Made by a program: the position numbers and the translations under genes. From UMGS692 sp963653425 (GTDB lineage: Bacteria > Bacillota > Clostridia > Christensenellales > CAG-314), in NCBI GenBank assembly GCA_963653425.1, contig CAVJWC010000003.1:62001-126000 (forward strand): a DNA stretch of 64,000 bases. The letters are read 5' to 3'. Position 1 is the first letter of the stretch, and each line of letters starts with the position of its first letter. Below are positions 8,618-18,431 of the stretch, piece after piece. The notes beneath the pieces are model-generated. The model saw only the letters and a list, made by a program, of their open reading frames with translations, had not been told where the DNA came from and did no database searches.

Positions 8618-9646
8618 CTAAATTATAAACATAGCGTCGCCGAAGCTGAAAAATCTGTACCTTTCGCTTACGGCAAGATTGTAAAGTTCAAGAGTCTTTT
8701 CCCTTCCCATAAAAGCCGAAACAAGCATTATAAGCGTGCTTTCGGGCAGATGGAAGTTGGTTATGAGACTGTCCACGACCTTGAACTTATAGGGCGGATA
8801 TATAAAAATATCCGTTTCTCCGTGTTTTTCCGAAAGAACTCCGTTATCGTCCGACGCGCTTTCGAGAACTCTCACCGAAGTCGTACCTACGGCAATTACT
8901 CTTCTGCCATCTTTTTTGGCTTTGTTTATAAGCTCTGCCGTTTCTGCGGTAATTTCGTAATACTCGCTGTGCATTTTGTGTTGCGTGACGTCCTCTACCT
9001 TAACGGGACGGAAAGTACCCAGTCCCACGTGCAGAAGAACTTCCGCCACGGTAACGCCTTTTTCCTTTATTCCCGTTAAAAGCTCTTCCGTAAAATGCAG
9101 ACCCGCCGTCGGAGCGGCAGCCGAACCGTTCACTTTGCTGTAAACCGTATTGTATCTTTCTTTATCGGCAACGCCCGATTTTATATAATGCGGAAGAGGC
9201 ATTTCTCCTATTCTTCTTAAAATGTCTTCGAAAACTCCTTCGTAGGAAAATTCGACGATACGCGTTCCTTCGTTCCCCACGGAAAGAACCTTGGCTTTAA
9301 GTTCGTTCCCGAAAGTGAATTCCGCCCCGGGCTTGGCGATTTTACCGGGTTTAAGGACGACCTCCCATTTAGTAAGATCAAGCCTTTTAAGCAGTAAAAA
9401 TTCTATCTTTCCTCCCGTAGGAATCTTTTCTCCGTAAAGTCTTACGGGTAAAACTTTGGTATTGTTGACTACGAGAACGTCCCCTTCTTTAAGATAATCT
9501 ATAATATCTCTGAAAATCCTGTGTTCGACCTTGTCTTTTTCTCTGTCGTAAACGAGAAGTCTCGACGAATCTCTCGGTTCGGCAGCCGTCTGAGCTATAA
9601 GCTCCTCGGGAAGCTCGTAGTAAAAATCGTGTGTTCCCAAACTCAT
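8618..9646 (-). CDS. queA: S-adenosylmethionine:tRNA ribosyltransferase-isomerase QueA
   Basis: 342 residues, full length. Family signatures include YELPEELIAQ near the N terminus, RDSSRLLVYDR, MPLPHYIK, RYNTVYSKVNGSAAAPTAGLHF and HVGLGTFRPV. It converts preQ1 in tRNA to epoxyqueuosine using the ribosyl group of SAM. It is adjacent to tgt, the preceding enzyme of the pathway. AAGAAGG lies upstream of the ATG. Confidence 0.97.
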   Translation of the reverse strand: MSLGTHDFYYELPEELIAQTAAEPRDSSRLLVYDREKDKVEHRIFRDIIDYLKEGDVLVVNNTKVLPVRLYGEKIPTGGKIEFLLLKRLDLTKWEVVLKPGKIAKPGAEFTFGNELKAKVLSVGNEGTRIVEFSYEGVFEDILRRIGEMPLPHYIKSGVADKERYNTVYSKVNGSAAAPTAGLHFTEELLTGIKEKGVTVAEVLLHVGLGTFRPVKVEDVTQHKMHSEYYEITAETAELINKAKKDGRRVIAVGTTSVRVLESASDDNGVLSEKHGETDIFIYPPYKFKVVDSLITNFHLPESTLIMLVSAFMGREKTLELYNLAVSERYRFFSFGDAMFII

Positions 9647-9721
9647 TGTTTAACCTTCTTTATTTGCTTCGTTTTCGTTTTTGCTTTCGTATAAGCGTAT
9701 ATCGTTTCGCTTCAATACGCT

Positions 9722-10807
9722 TTATTCTTCGCCGTTTTCACGGTTTTCGTCGTCGCTTTCGGTTGCCGTAAGCGCGTTTATGTATTCGACCTTGGAGGCG
9801 GCAAGAGGTTTTCCGAGGTGCTTATAACAAGCGGGAAGGCATATTCTTCCCCTCGGAGTGCGGGCGATAAACCCGAGTTGCAGAAGATAGGGTTCGTAAA
9901 CGTCCTCTATGGTGTTGCTGTCTTCGCCCGTGGCCGCTGCTATGGTATCCAAACCCACGGGACCTCCTCCGAACTTGTCTATCATGGCGTTAAGCATATC
10001 CTTGTCCACTTTGTCCAGTCCGAGTTTATCCACGCCTATAACGCTTAATGCGTAGTCGGTTATCTCCTTGTCGATAACGCCTTTGCCTTTGACCTGAGCG
10101 AAATCTCTTACTCTCTTTAACAGTCTGTTGGCAAGACGGGGCGTTCCTCTGCTTCTCGAAGCGACGTCGTAAGCCGCGCTTTCGTCGATGTCGATTTTAA
10201 GAAGCTTTGCGGAGTTCATTACGATAATCTTAAGTTCGTCGGGGCTATACAGTTCGAGTCTCGAATGCACGCCGAATCTGTCTCTCAGCGGCGACGAAAG
10301 CATACCCGCCTTGGTAGTCGCGCCTATAAGCGTAAAGGGAGGCAGATTTATTCTTATGCTCTTCGCGCTCGGACCTTTACCTACGACGAAATCCAACGCA
10401 AAGTCTTCCATCGCGGGATAAAGAATCTCTTCCACCGAGCGGTTAAGCCTGTGAATTTCGTCGATAAACAGAACTTCGTTTTCGCTAAGATTGGTTAAAA
10501 TAGCCGCCAGATCGGCTGCTCTTTCTATCGCGGGTCCGCTGGTTACGGTTATTCTCGTTCCCAGTTCGTTGGCTATGATGTGAGCAAGCGTGGTTTTTCC
10601 GAGTCCGGGAGGTCCGTAAAGCAAAACGTGGTCAAGATGTTCTCTCCTTGCCTTAGCCGCCTGTATATACACGGAAATATTGTCTTTTATCTGTCTTTGC
10701 CCGATATAGTTATCCATAGACTTCGGACGAAGTATGTTTTCCGCCTCGAAATCTTCCACGGATTTAGTGCTTTGTATAAGTCTTTCACCGCTTGTGTATT
10801 CTGCCAT
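9722..10807 (-). CDS. ruvB: Holliday junction branch migration helicase RuvB
   Basis: 361 residues. N-terminal RPKSMDNYIGQ, Walker A GPPGLGKTT (about 65-73), Walker B FIDEIHRL, sensor 1 GATTKAGMLSSPLRDRFG and the winged-helix C-terminal domain. It drives branch migration with RuvA. ruvA, which usually precedes it, is not here; an amylase-family gene occupies that position, ending 20 bases upstream. Start supported by GGAG five bases before ATG. Confidence 0.97.
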   Translation of the reverse strand: MAEYTSGERLIQSTKSVEDFEAENILRPKSMDNYIGQRQIKDNISVYIQAAKARREHLDHVLLYGPPGLGKTTLAHIIANELGTRITVTSGPAIERAADLAAILTNLSENEVLFIDEIHRLNRSVEEILYPAMEDFALDFVVGKGPSAKSIRINLPPFTLIGATTKAGMLSSPLRDRFGVHSRLELYSPDELKIIVMNSAKLLKIDIDESAAYDVASRSRGTPRLANRLLKRVRDFAQVKGKGVIDKEITDYALSVIGVDKLGLDKVDKDMLNAMIDKFGGGPVGLDTIAAATGEDSNTIEDVYEPYLLQLGFIARTPRGRICLPACYKHLGKPLAASKVEYINALTATESDDENRENGEE

Positions 10808-10826
10808 AATCGCTCCGCTTTTCCCG

Positions 10827-12680
10827 TTATATATTGTTCGCGTTAATCGGTTTAAGGATTACCGCCTGATCTTTTTCAACTATTATATAGTCCTCTATGC
10901 GTCTGCCCGAAAGAAGTTCTTCCGCCATGGCAATTTCTATTTTCTTTTGGCTTCCGCTTCTGTTTACCGCGACTAAAATCTTTTCCCTTTCGTTTTCCCT
11001 TATATACGAATAGAAACCGCGTTCGACTATATATTCCGTAAAATCGCCGCCGTTAAAGACGGTATTGTCACGCCTTATATCGCCCAGTTTTACGAAGAAC
11101 GCTCTCAGCGCTCCGTCCATGTTGTTCCAAGGGAAACAGGTTCTGTTAAAGGGATCTTTGCACCCCTGAACACCGACTTCGTCTCCGTAATAAACGCACG
11201 GGAAACCGTAATGCGTATAAAGCAGAACGGCTGCGAGTTTCAGAAGCTTTTTGGCGTTAACAAGTTCCTCGAACGTCATTCTGTACCGCATCTGACTTTC
11301 TCTCGAATGAAGATGCGCCGTGTTTCCGCCGAGAGCGGTAAGGATTCTCTCCGTGTCGTGCGTTCCGAGAATATTCATAAGGCAATCTCTCACGTCTCTC
11401 GGGTAATTGTTGATTATATCGAAATTTACGCTTCTCAGCGCGTTTTCGTTGCCGTTACGGACGAAATCTATAATTGCGTTCCTCAGCGGGTAATTCATGA
11501 CCGAATCGAGTTCCGCGCCGTCGAAATATTCGCGTTTTTTGCCGTAAGAAGCTTTTGTGGACGCGTCTTCCCAGACTTCGCCTATAATAATAGCGTCTCT
11601 CTTTGCGTTTTTGGCGGATTTTACCACGTCTTTGAGAACGTCCTCCCTGAGTTCGTCCACGACGTCCAGTCTCCAACCCGAAGCTCCCAGTCTCAGCCAG
11701 TTTCCGACTATTCCGTTTTCTCCGCAAAGATACTCTCTTAAAGTCCTGCTGTCGGGATTAAGCCGAGGAAGCGTATCGAAATTCCACCAGCATTCGTATT
11801 TTTCACCGCTTCTGTCGAAAAGATACCAATCTCTGTACGGCGAATTCCCGTTAAGATAAGCTCCGTCTCCGTATTTGCCTTCTTTATCGAAATAACGGCT
11901 GTCGCTTCCCGTGTGGTTGAAAACGCCGTCGAGAATTATTCTCATTCCCCGTTCTTTCGCTTTTTCGCACAATTCGACGAAATCTTCTTTCGTTCCGAAG
12001 AAAGGATCGATTTCCGAATAATCGCCCACGTCGTATTTATGGTTACTGTAAGCCTTGAAAATCGGGCTGAGATAGATTATGCCGACGTTAAGCTCTTTAA
12101 GATAATCGAGCTTACTTATGATTCCTCTTAAATTTCCGCCGAAAAAGTCGTTGTTGAGAATCTTACCCGTTCTTGCGTCGGGCTTGTATTCGGGCATATT
12201 GCCCCAATCTCTGCGCACTACGGCGTCTTCTCTATAGGGAATTTCTCCCGACTGACAGAACCTGTCCACGAATATGTGGTACATAACCGAGTTTTCCGCC
12301 CAGCGAGGCACGGGATATATCCTTTCGGTAACGTTAAGCACCCAACGGACGGGATTATCCGAAAACTCCGCTCCGCAGTCCTTTCTGCCTATAAAAAGTC
12401 TTTCTCCGCATTCCGCGCAAAAGTCGTAATAATGCGTTCCGCAGTCACTGACGGCAACGTCCGCGCCGAAAACGCAGAAACCTTGAAGTAACGGCGTAAA
12501 CGGCTCGGGAAAGAAAGGAATTACGGTTTGTTTTCCTTCGTAGGAATATAACCTCATAAAAACCCGTCTTATATCGTTTGCTTTTAGAGCGATACGAAAA
12601 TGCACGGGTTTTTCTCTTCCTACGGCGCCCGTTTCCGACTTGAAAAAACTGTCGATCGGACAAAAAACGACTTGGTTCAT
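10827..12680 (-). CDS. GH13 alpha-amylase/neopullulanase-like enzyme
   Basis: 617 residues: an N-terminal beta domain (about 1-125), a (beta/alpha)8 catalytic domain and a C-terminal beta domain. All GH13 regions are intact: DGVFNHTG (251-258), GWRLDVVDE with nucleophile Asp339, IIGEVWED with acid/base Glu368 and LGTHDTER with Asp442. VMYHIFVDRF (132-141) is typical of neopullulanase or maltogenic amylase relatives. It likely hydrolyses alpha-1,4 or cyclic glucans. No signal peptide is seen, so it should be cytoplasmic, acting on glycogen or imported oligosaccharides. It starts one base after the glgP stop, so the two are co-transcribed. Confidence 0.92.
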   Translation of the reverse strand: MNQVVFCPIDSFFKSETGAVGREKPVHFRIALKANDIRRVFMRLYSYEGKQTVIPFFPEPFTPLLQGFCVFGADVAVSDCGTHYYDFCAECGERLFIGRKDCGAEFSDNPVRWVLNVTERIYPVPRWAENSVMYHIFVDRFCQSGEIPYREDAVVRRDWGNMPEYKPDARTGKILNNDFFGGNLRGIISKLDYLKELNVGIIYLSPIFKAYSNHKYDVGDYSEIDPFFGTKEDFVELCEKAKERGMRIILDGVFNHTGSDSRYFDKEGKYGDGAYLNGNSPYRDWYLFDRSGEKYECWWNFDTLPRLNPDSRTLREYLCGENGIVGNWLRLGASGWRLDVVDELREDVLKDVVKSAKNAKRDAIIIGEVWEDASTKASYGKKREYFDGAELDSVMNYPLRNAIIDFVRNGNENALRSVNFDIINNYPRDVRDCLMNILGTHDTERILTALGGNTAHLHSRESQMRYRMTFEELVNAKKLLKLAAVLLYTHYGFPCVYYGDEVGVQGCKDPFNRTCFPWNNMDGALRAFFVKLGDIRRDNTVFNGGDFTEYIVERGFYSYIRENEREKILVAVNRSGSQKKIEIAMAEELLSGRRIEDYIIVEKDQAVILKPINANNI

Positions 12681-12681
12681 A

Positions 12682-15084
12682 TTACAGTTTCCAGATGTTT
12701 TGAGCGTATTCTTCTACCGCTCTGTCGGCGGCAAATCTTCCTGCTTTTGCGATATTTATAAGAGAACGGTGGTTCCAGTCGAGTTTGTTTCTGTAAACTT
12801 CGTCCATTTCTCCCGCCGCGCGCATATAATCCTTGAAATCCGCGAAGCACATAAACGGATCGGCTACGCTTCCTCTGAGAAGGTAGGTGGCTATATTGGT
12901 GAATTCCGTGCCGTTGAAACCGACGTTGAGCGCGTCCACGACTCCTCTCAAAGTGGGACTCTGGAGATAATACGCCGTGGAATTATAACCTTCGTGCCAT
13001 ATACGGGCTACTTCCTGTTCGCTGTAACCGAAAATGAAGATATTGTCTCTGCCTACGCTTTCGGAAATTTCGACGTTCGCTCCGTCCAACGTTCCCAAAG
13101 TCAAAGCTCCGTTGAGCATAAACTTCATATTGCCCGTACCGCTGGCTTCCTTGCCCGCAAGACTTATCTGTTCGCTTACCTCTGCCGACGGCATAAGAAG
13201 TTCAGCCGACGTCACGCAATAGTTTTCAAGGAAAACGACGTTGAGTTTTTCTGCGATTTTCGGCTGTTTTCTTATCTCTTCGCCCAGCATATAGATAAGT
13301 TTTATTACTTCCTTTGCAACGTAATATCCCGGCGCGGCTTTCGCTCCGAAAATAAAGGTCTGCGGAGTCACGTCTTTATCGGGATTGGCTTTGAGTTCGT
13401 TGTAGTAGGCGATTATTTTGAGCGCGTTGAGAAGCTGACGCTTGTATTCGTGAAGTCTTTTCGCCTGAACGTCGAATCGGCTTTCGGGATTTATCAGAAC
13501 TCCGCTCTTTTTGTACCAGAAGTCTGAAAAAGCTCTCTTGTTTTCGAGTTTGATTTCGCTGAGACGGTTAAGAACGCTCTTATCGTTTTCGAAAGCCAGA
13601 AGTTTTTCGAGTTCGTCGGCTTTATGAACGAACCCGTCGCCTATAAGGTCGGTTAAAAGCGAAGTAAGTCCGGGGTTGGACTGACAAAGCCATCTTCTGT
13701 GAGCTATGCCGTTGGTAACGTTGGTGAACTTCTCGGGCATAATCGAATAGAAGTCGCGGAAAAGCTCTTTTTTAAGAATTTCGCTGTGAAGTTCGCTTAC
13801 GCCGTTAACGCTGAACGAACCTATAACGGCAAGGTTAGCCATTCTTATCTGTCCGTAAGCTTCGATTGCCATACGGGAAACCTTTTCCATATCGCCCGTC
13901 ATTCTGAAAGCTTCCGCGCAGAATCTGCGGTTGATTTCCATAATTATGGAATATATTCTGGGTAAAGTTCTCTGAATAAGGTCTTCCGCCCAGCATTCGA
14001 GAGCTTCGGGAAGAACGGTATGGTTGGTGTAAGCGCAGGTTTTTGTGACTATATCCCAGGCGTCTTCCCACGAGAAGTTATGTTCGTCCATAAGGATACG
14101 CATAAGTTCGGGAATACATATAGCGGGATGGGTGTCGTTTATATGAATGACAGCGTGGTCGGGAATGGTTTTAAGGTCGCCGTAGTTTTCGAGATGATCT
14201 CTGACTATGTTCTGTACCGCAGCCGAAACGAGAAGGTACTGCTGTTGAAGACGAAGCGATTTTCCTTCGGCGTGGCTGTCGTTGGGGTAAAGAACTTTGG
14301 TTATCATATCGGCTCTGGTATCGGCTTCGACGGCGCGCATATAATCGCCCTGAGAAAAGCTCTGCATATCGAAAGAACGCTTGCTCTTTGCTTTCCACAG
14401 ACGAAGAACGCTTACCGCTTCGCTGTCCTTACCAGAAATCATAAGGTCGTAGGGTATGGCTTCGACTTCTCTGCCGTCGGTATAGACGATGTTCATTTTC
14501 TCGCCCGTCCATTCTTCCCTGACGTAACCGCCGAATCTTACCGTAACCGATTTGTCCGAACGCTGAACCATCCAGACTTCTCCGCCGGGAAGCCAGTTGT
14601 CGGGAAGTTCCGTCTGCCAGCCGTCCACGAGTTTCTGCTGGAAAAGTCCGTACTCGTACCTTAAACTGTGTCCCATAGCGGGATAGTTTTCCGAAGCAAG
14701 CGCGTCCATATAACACGCGGCAAGTCTTCCAAGACCGCCGTTTCCGAGACCTGCGTCGGGTTCTTCTTCGTAAAGGTCTTCGAGCGAGAAACGGGTTTTC
14801 TTTATGGCTTCGCGGACTTCGTTTTCTATTCCGAGATTATAGAGGTTGTTTTTAAGACTTCTGCCGAGAAGGAATTCCATGCTTATATAGTAGACTCTCT
14901 TTCTTCCTTCGCTTTTGAATTTCTTGTTGAAAGCTATGCGCTTTTCGAGAAGTATATCTCTTACGCACATAGCGACGGCTTTATAACAATCCTGAACTGT
15001 AGCTTCGGAAAGAGTTACTCCGAAGTATCTGGAAACGTTTCTTTCAATGGCGGCGGAAATATCCGCTCCGTTCGGTTTATTCAT
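12682..15084 (-). CDS. glgP: Glycogen/alpha-glucan phosphorylase
   Basis: 800 residues, full length for the family. Visible: EEPDAGLGNGGLGRLAACYMD near 80-100, HINDTHPA, and the pyridoxal-phosphate segment EASGTGNMKFMLNGALTLGT with its Lys. It releases glucose-1-phosphate from the non-reducing ends of glycogen. It lies between glgA and the GH13 gene, with GGAGG before the ATG. Synthesis and breakdown genes are therefore in one transcript, as in several Firmicutes glg operons. Confidence 0.97.
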   Translation of the reverse strand: MNKPNGADISAAIERNVSRYFGVTLSEATVQDCYKAVAMCVRDILLEKRIAFNKKFKSEGRKRVYYISMEFLLGRSLKNNLYNLGIENEVREAIKKTRFSLEDLYEEEPDAGLGNGGLGRLAACYMDALASENYPAMGHSLRYEYGLFQQKLVDGWQTELPDNWLPGGEVWMVQRSDKSVTVRFGGYVREEWTGEKMNIVYTDGREVEAIPYDLMISGKDSEAVSVLRLWKAKSKRSFDMQSFSQGDYMRAVEADTRADMITKVLYPNDSHAEGKSLRLQQQYLLVSAAVQNIVRDHLENYGDLKTIPDHAVIHINDTHPAICIPELMRILMDEHNFSWEDAWDIVTKTCAYTNHTVLPEALECWAEDLIQRTLPRIYSIIMEINRRFCAEAFRMTGDMEKVSRMAIEAYGQIRMANLAVIGSFSVNGVSELHSEILKKELFRDFYSIMPEKFTNVTNGIAHRRWLCQSNPGLTSLLTDLIGDGFVHKADELEKLLAFENDKSVLNRLSEIKLENKRAFSDFWYKKSGVLINPESRFDVQAKRLHEYKRQLLNALKIIAYYNELKANPDKDVTPQTFIFGAKAAPGYYVAKEVIKLIYMLGEEIRKQPKIAEKLNVVFLENYCVTSAELLMPSAEVSEQISLAGKEASGTGNMKFMLNGALTLGTLDGANVEISESVGRDNIFIFGYSEQEVARIWHEGYNSTAYYLQSPTLRGVVDALNVGFNGTEFTNIATYLLRGSVADPFMCFADFKDYMRAAGEMDEVYRNKLDWNHRSLINIAKAGRFAADRAVEEYAQNIWKL

Positions 15085-15105
15085 TCTTACCTCCGATTTT
15101 TCGTT

Positions 15106-16527
15106 TTATCCGAGCATTTCGCGATAAATCACGGCGTAATTCCAAGCCGCGGTTTCCCACGAAAAGTTAGTGTTCATTACTCTTTTTATAAGTTCTGTCT
15201 GGAAAGCCTTGTCTTCGTAGCCCACGAGCGCTCTTTCCACCGCGAAAGACAGTTCTTCGCCGTTGTTGTTCTCGAAAACGTAACCGTTTCCGCCCAAAGA
15301 CACGTCGGTTATACTGTCGGCAAGTCCGCCCGTTTTTCTGACTATGGGAACGGTTCCGTAACGCGAAGCTATCATCTGGGATCTTCCGCAGGGTTCGCTC
15401 TGGCTGGGCATAAGGAAGAAATCGCTTCCCGCGTATATCTTATGCGCCATTTCGTCGCTTCTCATTAAAATGGTACGCATTTTCGTGGGATACCTGCTTT
15501 CGAGGTCGGAAAAGAAGTTCTCGTATCCGGCTTCGCCCTGTCCGAGCATAAGGAACTGCACGTCGTTTTCGAGAATGGAACCTATCGCCGTCTTTACCGT
15601 ATCCACGCCCTTTTTGGAAACGAGTTTGGTTATCATGGAAATAACGGGAACGTCTTCTCTTTGTTTGAGGCAAAGCTCTTCCTGTAAAAGCAGTTTGTTC
15701 TTTTTCTTTCCTTCGAGGCATTCGGCGTTATAATTGACGTAAATTCTTTCGTCGGTCATAGGGTTGTATTTCTTATAATCTATGCCGTGCAGAATGCCCG
15801 TGAACTTATACGAGTTAAGCTGGAAGATGTTTTCGAGTCCCAGAGCGACCGAGCTGTTTTCGAGTTCCTTCGCGTAATTGGGACTTACCGTGGTTATTTT
15901 ATCGCTTACCACTATCGCGCCCTTCATAAAGTTGAGTTTTCCGCTGTTTTCGAGTATGCAGAGGTTGTGGTAGGAAATTCCCAGAAGGTCCTCTATCATA
16001 TCGACGGAACACTTACCCTGTCTGTCGACGTGCTGAACGGTAAAAAGCAGTTTCGCGGAAGTCGCTCTTTCGTCAAGACCTTTAAGCGTTCTGAGGTATA
16101 CGGGAACGAGCGCGCTCTGCCAGTCGTTGGCGTGTATGAGGTCGGGATAAAAGCCCGTGACTTCCATCGTTTCTATAACGGCTTTACAGAAAAACGCGAA
16201 TCTTTCGTTGTCGTCGAGATAACCGAAAAGGTTTTCCCTATCGAAATAATTCTCGTTTTTTATAAAATAATACGTTACGCCTTCGGTTTCGCAGGAATAA
16301 ACGTCGCACATCTGCTTTCTCCAGGAAAGCGCGACTTCTTTTTTCCCTATATACTCCATTCTCGAAAAGTATTTGGGCGACACGGAAGCGTAAAGCGGAC
16401 TTATTACTCTTATGTCGAAACCGCACCTGTGAAGCATTTTCGTAAGCGAACGGCTGACTTCGCCGAGACTGCTGCCGTTGCCGCTCATGGGCTGACATTC
16501 AGCCGTAACGAACAGAATTTTTTTCAT
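15106..16527 (-). CDS. glgA: Glycogen synthase (GT5), with altered N-terminal sugar-nucleotide loop
   Basis: 473 residues, GT5 fold. The C-terminal donor site is recognisable: LMPSQSEPCGRSQMIASRYGT and VRKTGGLADSI. HANDWQSALVP and FTVQH are also present. The N-terminal loop that in this family reads K-x-GGL-G/A-DV is SGNGSSLGEV here (residues 15-24), lacking the lysine and both glycines of GGL. The enzyme extends alpha-1,4-glucan from a nucleotide glucose. No glgC is present in the window. GGAGG precedes the ATG; it lies between glgB and glgP. Confidence 0.9.
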   Translation of the reverse strand: MKKILFVTAECQPMSGNGSSLGEVSRSLTKMLHRCGFDIRVISPLYASVSPKYFSRMEYIGKKEVALSWRKQMCDVYSCETEGVTYYFIKNENYFDRENLFGYLDDNERFAFFCKAVIETMEVTGFYPDLIHANDWQSALVPVYLRTLKGLDERATSAKLLFTVQHVDRQGKCSVDMIEDLLGISYHNLCILENSGKLNFMKGAIVVSDKITTVSPNYAKELENSSVALGLENIFQLNSYKFTGILHGIDYKKYNPMTDERIYVNYNAECLEGKKKNKLLLQEELCLKQREDVPVISMITKLVSKKGVDTVKTAIGSILENDVQFLMLGQGEAGYENFFSDLESRYPTKMRTILMRSDEMAHKIYAGSDFFLMPSQSEPCGRSQMIASRYGTVPIVRKTGGLADSITDVSLGGNGYVFENNNGEELSFAVERALVGYEDKAFQTELIKRVMNTNFSWETAAWNYAVIYREMLG

Positions 16528-16542
16528 CGTTGCCTCCGTGGG

Positions 16543-18429
16543 TTATTGCTTATCGGGCGACGTTTCTCTGCATAAAAGATACACGCAACCCGAAAGCGCG
16601 GGTACCGTAAGAGAAAGCGTTTTCTCTTTGCCTTTAAGAGGCTGATTTATAACCTTTATATCCGTATCGACGCCTTTTCCGCCGAAACGCACTTCGTCGC
16701 TGTTCAGAACAAGAGAGACTTTTCCGTTGTCTATACCCGCGCAGTAGCCGAAATAGGTAAGATTACTGAAATTCAGCACGAATATCAGGCTCTTTCCGCT
16801 TCCGTCCTTTCTTTCGAAGACGAAAACGTTGTTGGTGCTGTCGTCTACTATAAGCCATTCGAAGCCCTTAGGGTCGTCGTCGGTTTTATAGAGTTGCGGA
16901 TAGCTCTTATAAAGCAGATTCAGCTCTTTTATAAACTCTTTAAGCTGGGAATGCCTTTCGTATCCCAAAAGGAACCAATCGGGTTCGCGCTGTTCGCTCC
17001 ACTCCGCAAACTGACCTATCTCGTAGCCCATGAAGTTGAGTTTCTTCCCGGGGTGTCCCGTCATAAAGGTTTCGAACACTCTTACGCCCGCAAACTTATC
17101 GTCGTAAGCGCAGGGCATTTTATCGAGAAGGGACTTTTTGAGATGGACCACTTCGTCGTGAGATATAGGCAGAATGTATCTTTCCGAATAAGCGTACATC
17201 ATAGCGAAGGTCATTTTGTTGTGGCAACCCGAGCGGAAATAGGGATCGGTCTGAACGTAAGCAAGCGTGTCGTTCATCCAGCCCATATTCCACTTGAAAT
17301 CGAAGCCCAGTCCGCCCTCTTCGGGACGCTTCGTAACTCCGTAGAAAGCCGTGCTTTCCTCCGCTACGAGAAAACCTCCGTTTCCGTATCTGCGGACGGC
17401 GTCGCTGAGTTTTCTGAGAAAGTCTATGGCTTCGAGATTCTCGTTTCCTCCGCGAACGTTGGGAATCCAGTCGTTTCCTCTGTCGTAGTCGAGATAAAGC
17501 ATAGAAGCCACCGCGTCTACCCTGAGTCCGTCGAAATGGTATTCGTTAAGCCAATAAAGCGCGTTGCTTATAAGGAAGCAGGAAACTTCGTTTCTCGCGT
17601 AATCGAAAATTCTCGTTCCCCATCTCTTGTGTTCTTTACGGCATTCTATAGGATTCTCGTAAAGAGGTTTTCCGTCAAAATCTATAAGTCCGTGCGAATC
17701 TTTGCAGAAATGCGCGGGTACCCAGTCGAGAATAACGCCTATTCCTTTCTTATGGCAGTTGTCTATAAGTCTTTTAAGCCCTATGGGATCGCCGTAACGC
17801 GACGTAGGCGAATAGTATCCCGTAACCTGATAGCCCCAGGATTCGTCAAGAGGATATTCGGATAACGGCATAAATTCGACGTGCGTGTAGTTCATTTCGG
17901 TAAGATAGTCGGGAAGTTCGTCGGCAAGTTCTTCGTACGTAAGGAAAGAACCGTCGGCGTGTCTTCTCCAGGAACCGAGATGAGCTTCGTAGATGTTCAT
18001 GGGAAGGCTGTGCTTATCGGTCGCCGTTGCTCTCAGTCTCCATTTATCGTCGCCCCAGACGTATCCGCCGTAATCGTACACGACGCTTGCGGTTTTAGGT
18101 CTAAGTTCGCTGTAAAAAGCGTAAGGGTCGGCTTTAAGAAACTCTCTTCCGCACGAAGATATGTAGAACTTATACCTGTCCCCTATATTCGCGCCGGGAA
18201 CGAAAAGTTCCCACAGTCCTTCGGCGTTGATTTTCTTCATAACGCCAAGCAGACTGCTCCACCCGTTAAAATCGCCCACTACGGAAACTCCGTCGGCGTC
18301 GGGCGCCCACGTTCTGAAAACGAAACCTTTTTTACCTTCCGATTCTTCCTTATGACAACCGAGGAATCCGTAGGCTTTGTAGTTAGTACCCTGATGAAAC
18401 AGATAGGTAGGCAATCCTATGTCTTTCAT
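16543..18429 (-). CDS. glgB: 1,4-alpha-glucan branching enzyme
   Basis: About 628 residues: an N-terminal CBM48-type domain (FVFRTWAPDADGVSVVGDFNGW), a GH13 core with DWVPAHF, GLRVDAVASMLYLDYDR, LVAEEST and ISHDEVVH, and a C-terminal beta domain. It introduces alpha-1,6 branches into glycogen. I place the start at the ATG at 18429, five bases after AGGAG and three bases after the malQ stop; a GTG six bases upstream would overlap malQ. Confidence 0.96.
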   Translation of the reverse strand: MKDIGLPTYLFHQGTNYKAYGFLGCHKEESEGKKGFVFRTWAPDADGVSVVGDFNGWSSLLGVMKKINAEGLWELFVPGANIGDRYKFYISSCGREFLKADPYAFYSELRPKTASVVYDYGGYVWGDDKWRLRATATDKHSLPMNIYEAHLGSWRRHADGSFLTYEELADELPDYLTEMNYTHVEFMPLSEYPLDESWGYQVTGYYSPTSRYGDPIGLKRLIDNCHKKGIGVILDWVPAHFCKDSHGLIDFDGKPLYENPIECRKEHKRWGTRIFDYARNEVSCFLISNALYWLNEYHFDGLRVDAVASMLYLDYDRGNDWIPNVRGGNENLEAIDFLRKLSDAVRRYGNGGFLVAEESTAFYGVTKRPEEGGLGFDFKWNMGWMNDTLAYVQTDPYFRSGCHNKMTFAMMYAYSERYILPISHDEVVHLKKSLLDKMPCAYDDKFAGVRVFETFMTGHPGKKLNFMGYEIGQFAEWSEQREPDWFLLGYERHSQLKEFIKELNLLYKSYPQLYKTDDDPKGFEWLIVDDSTNNVFVFERKDGSGKSLIFVLNFSNLTYFGYCAGIDNGKVSLVLNSDEVRFGGKGVDTDIKVINQPLKGKEKTLSLTVPALSGCVYLLCRETSPDKQ

Positions 18430-18431
18430 AA

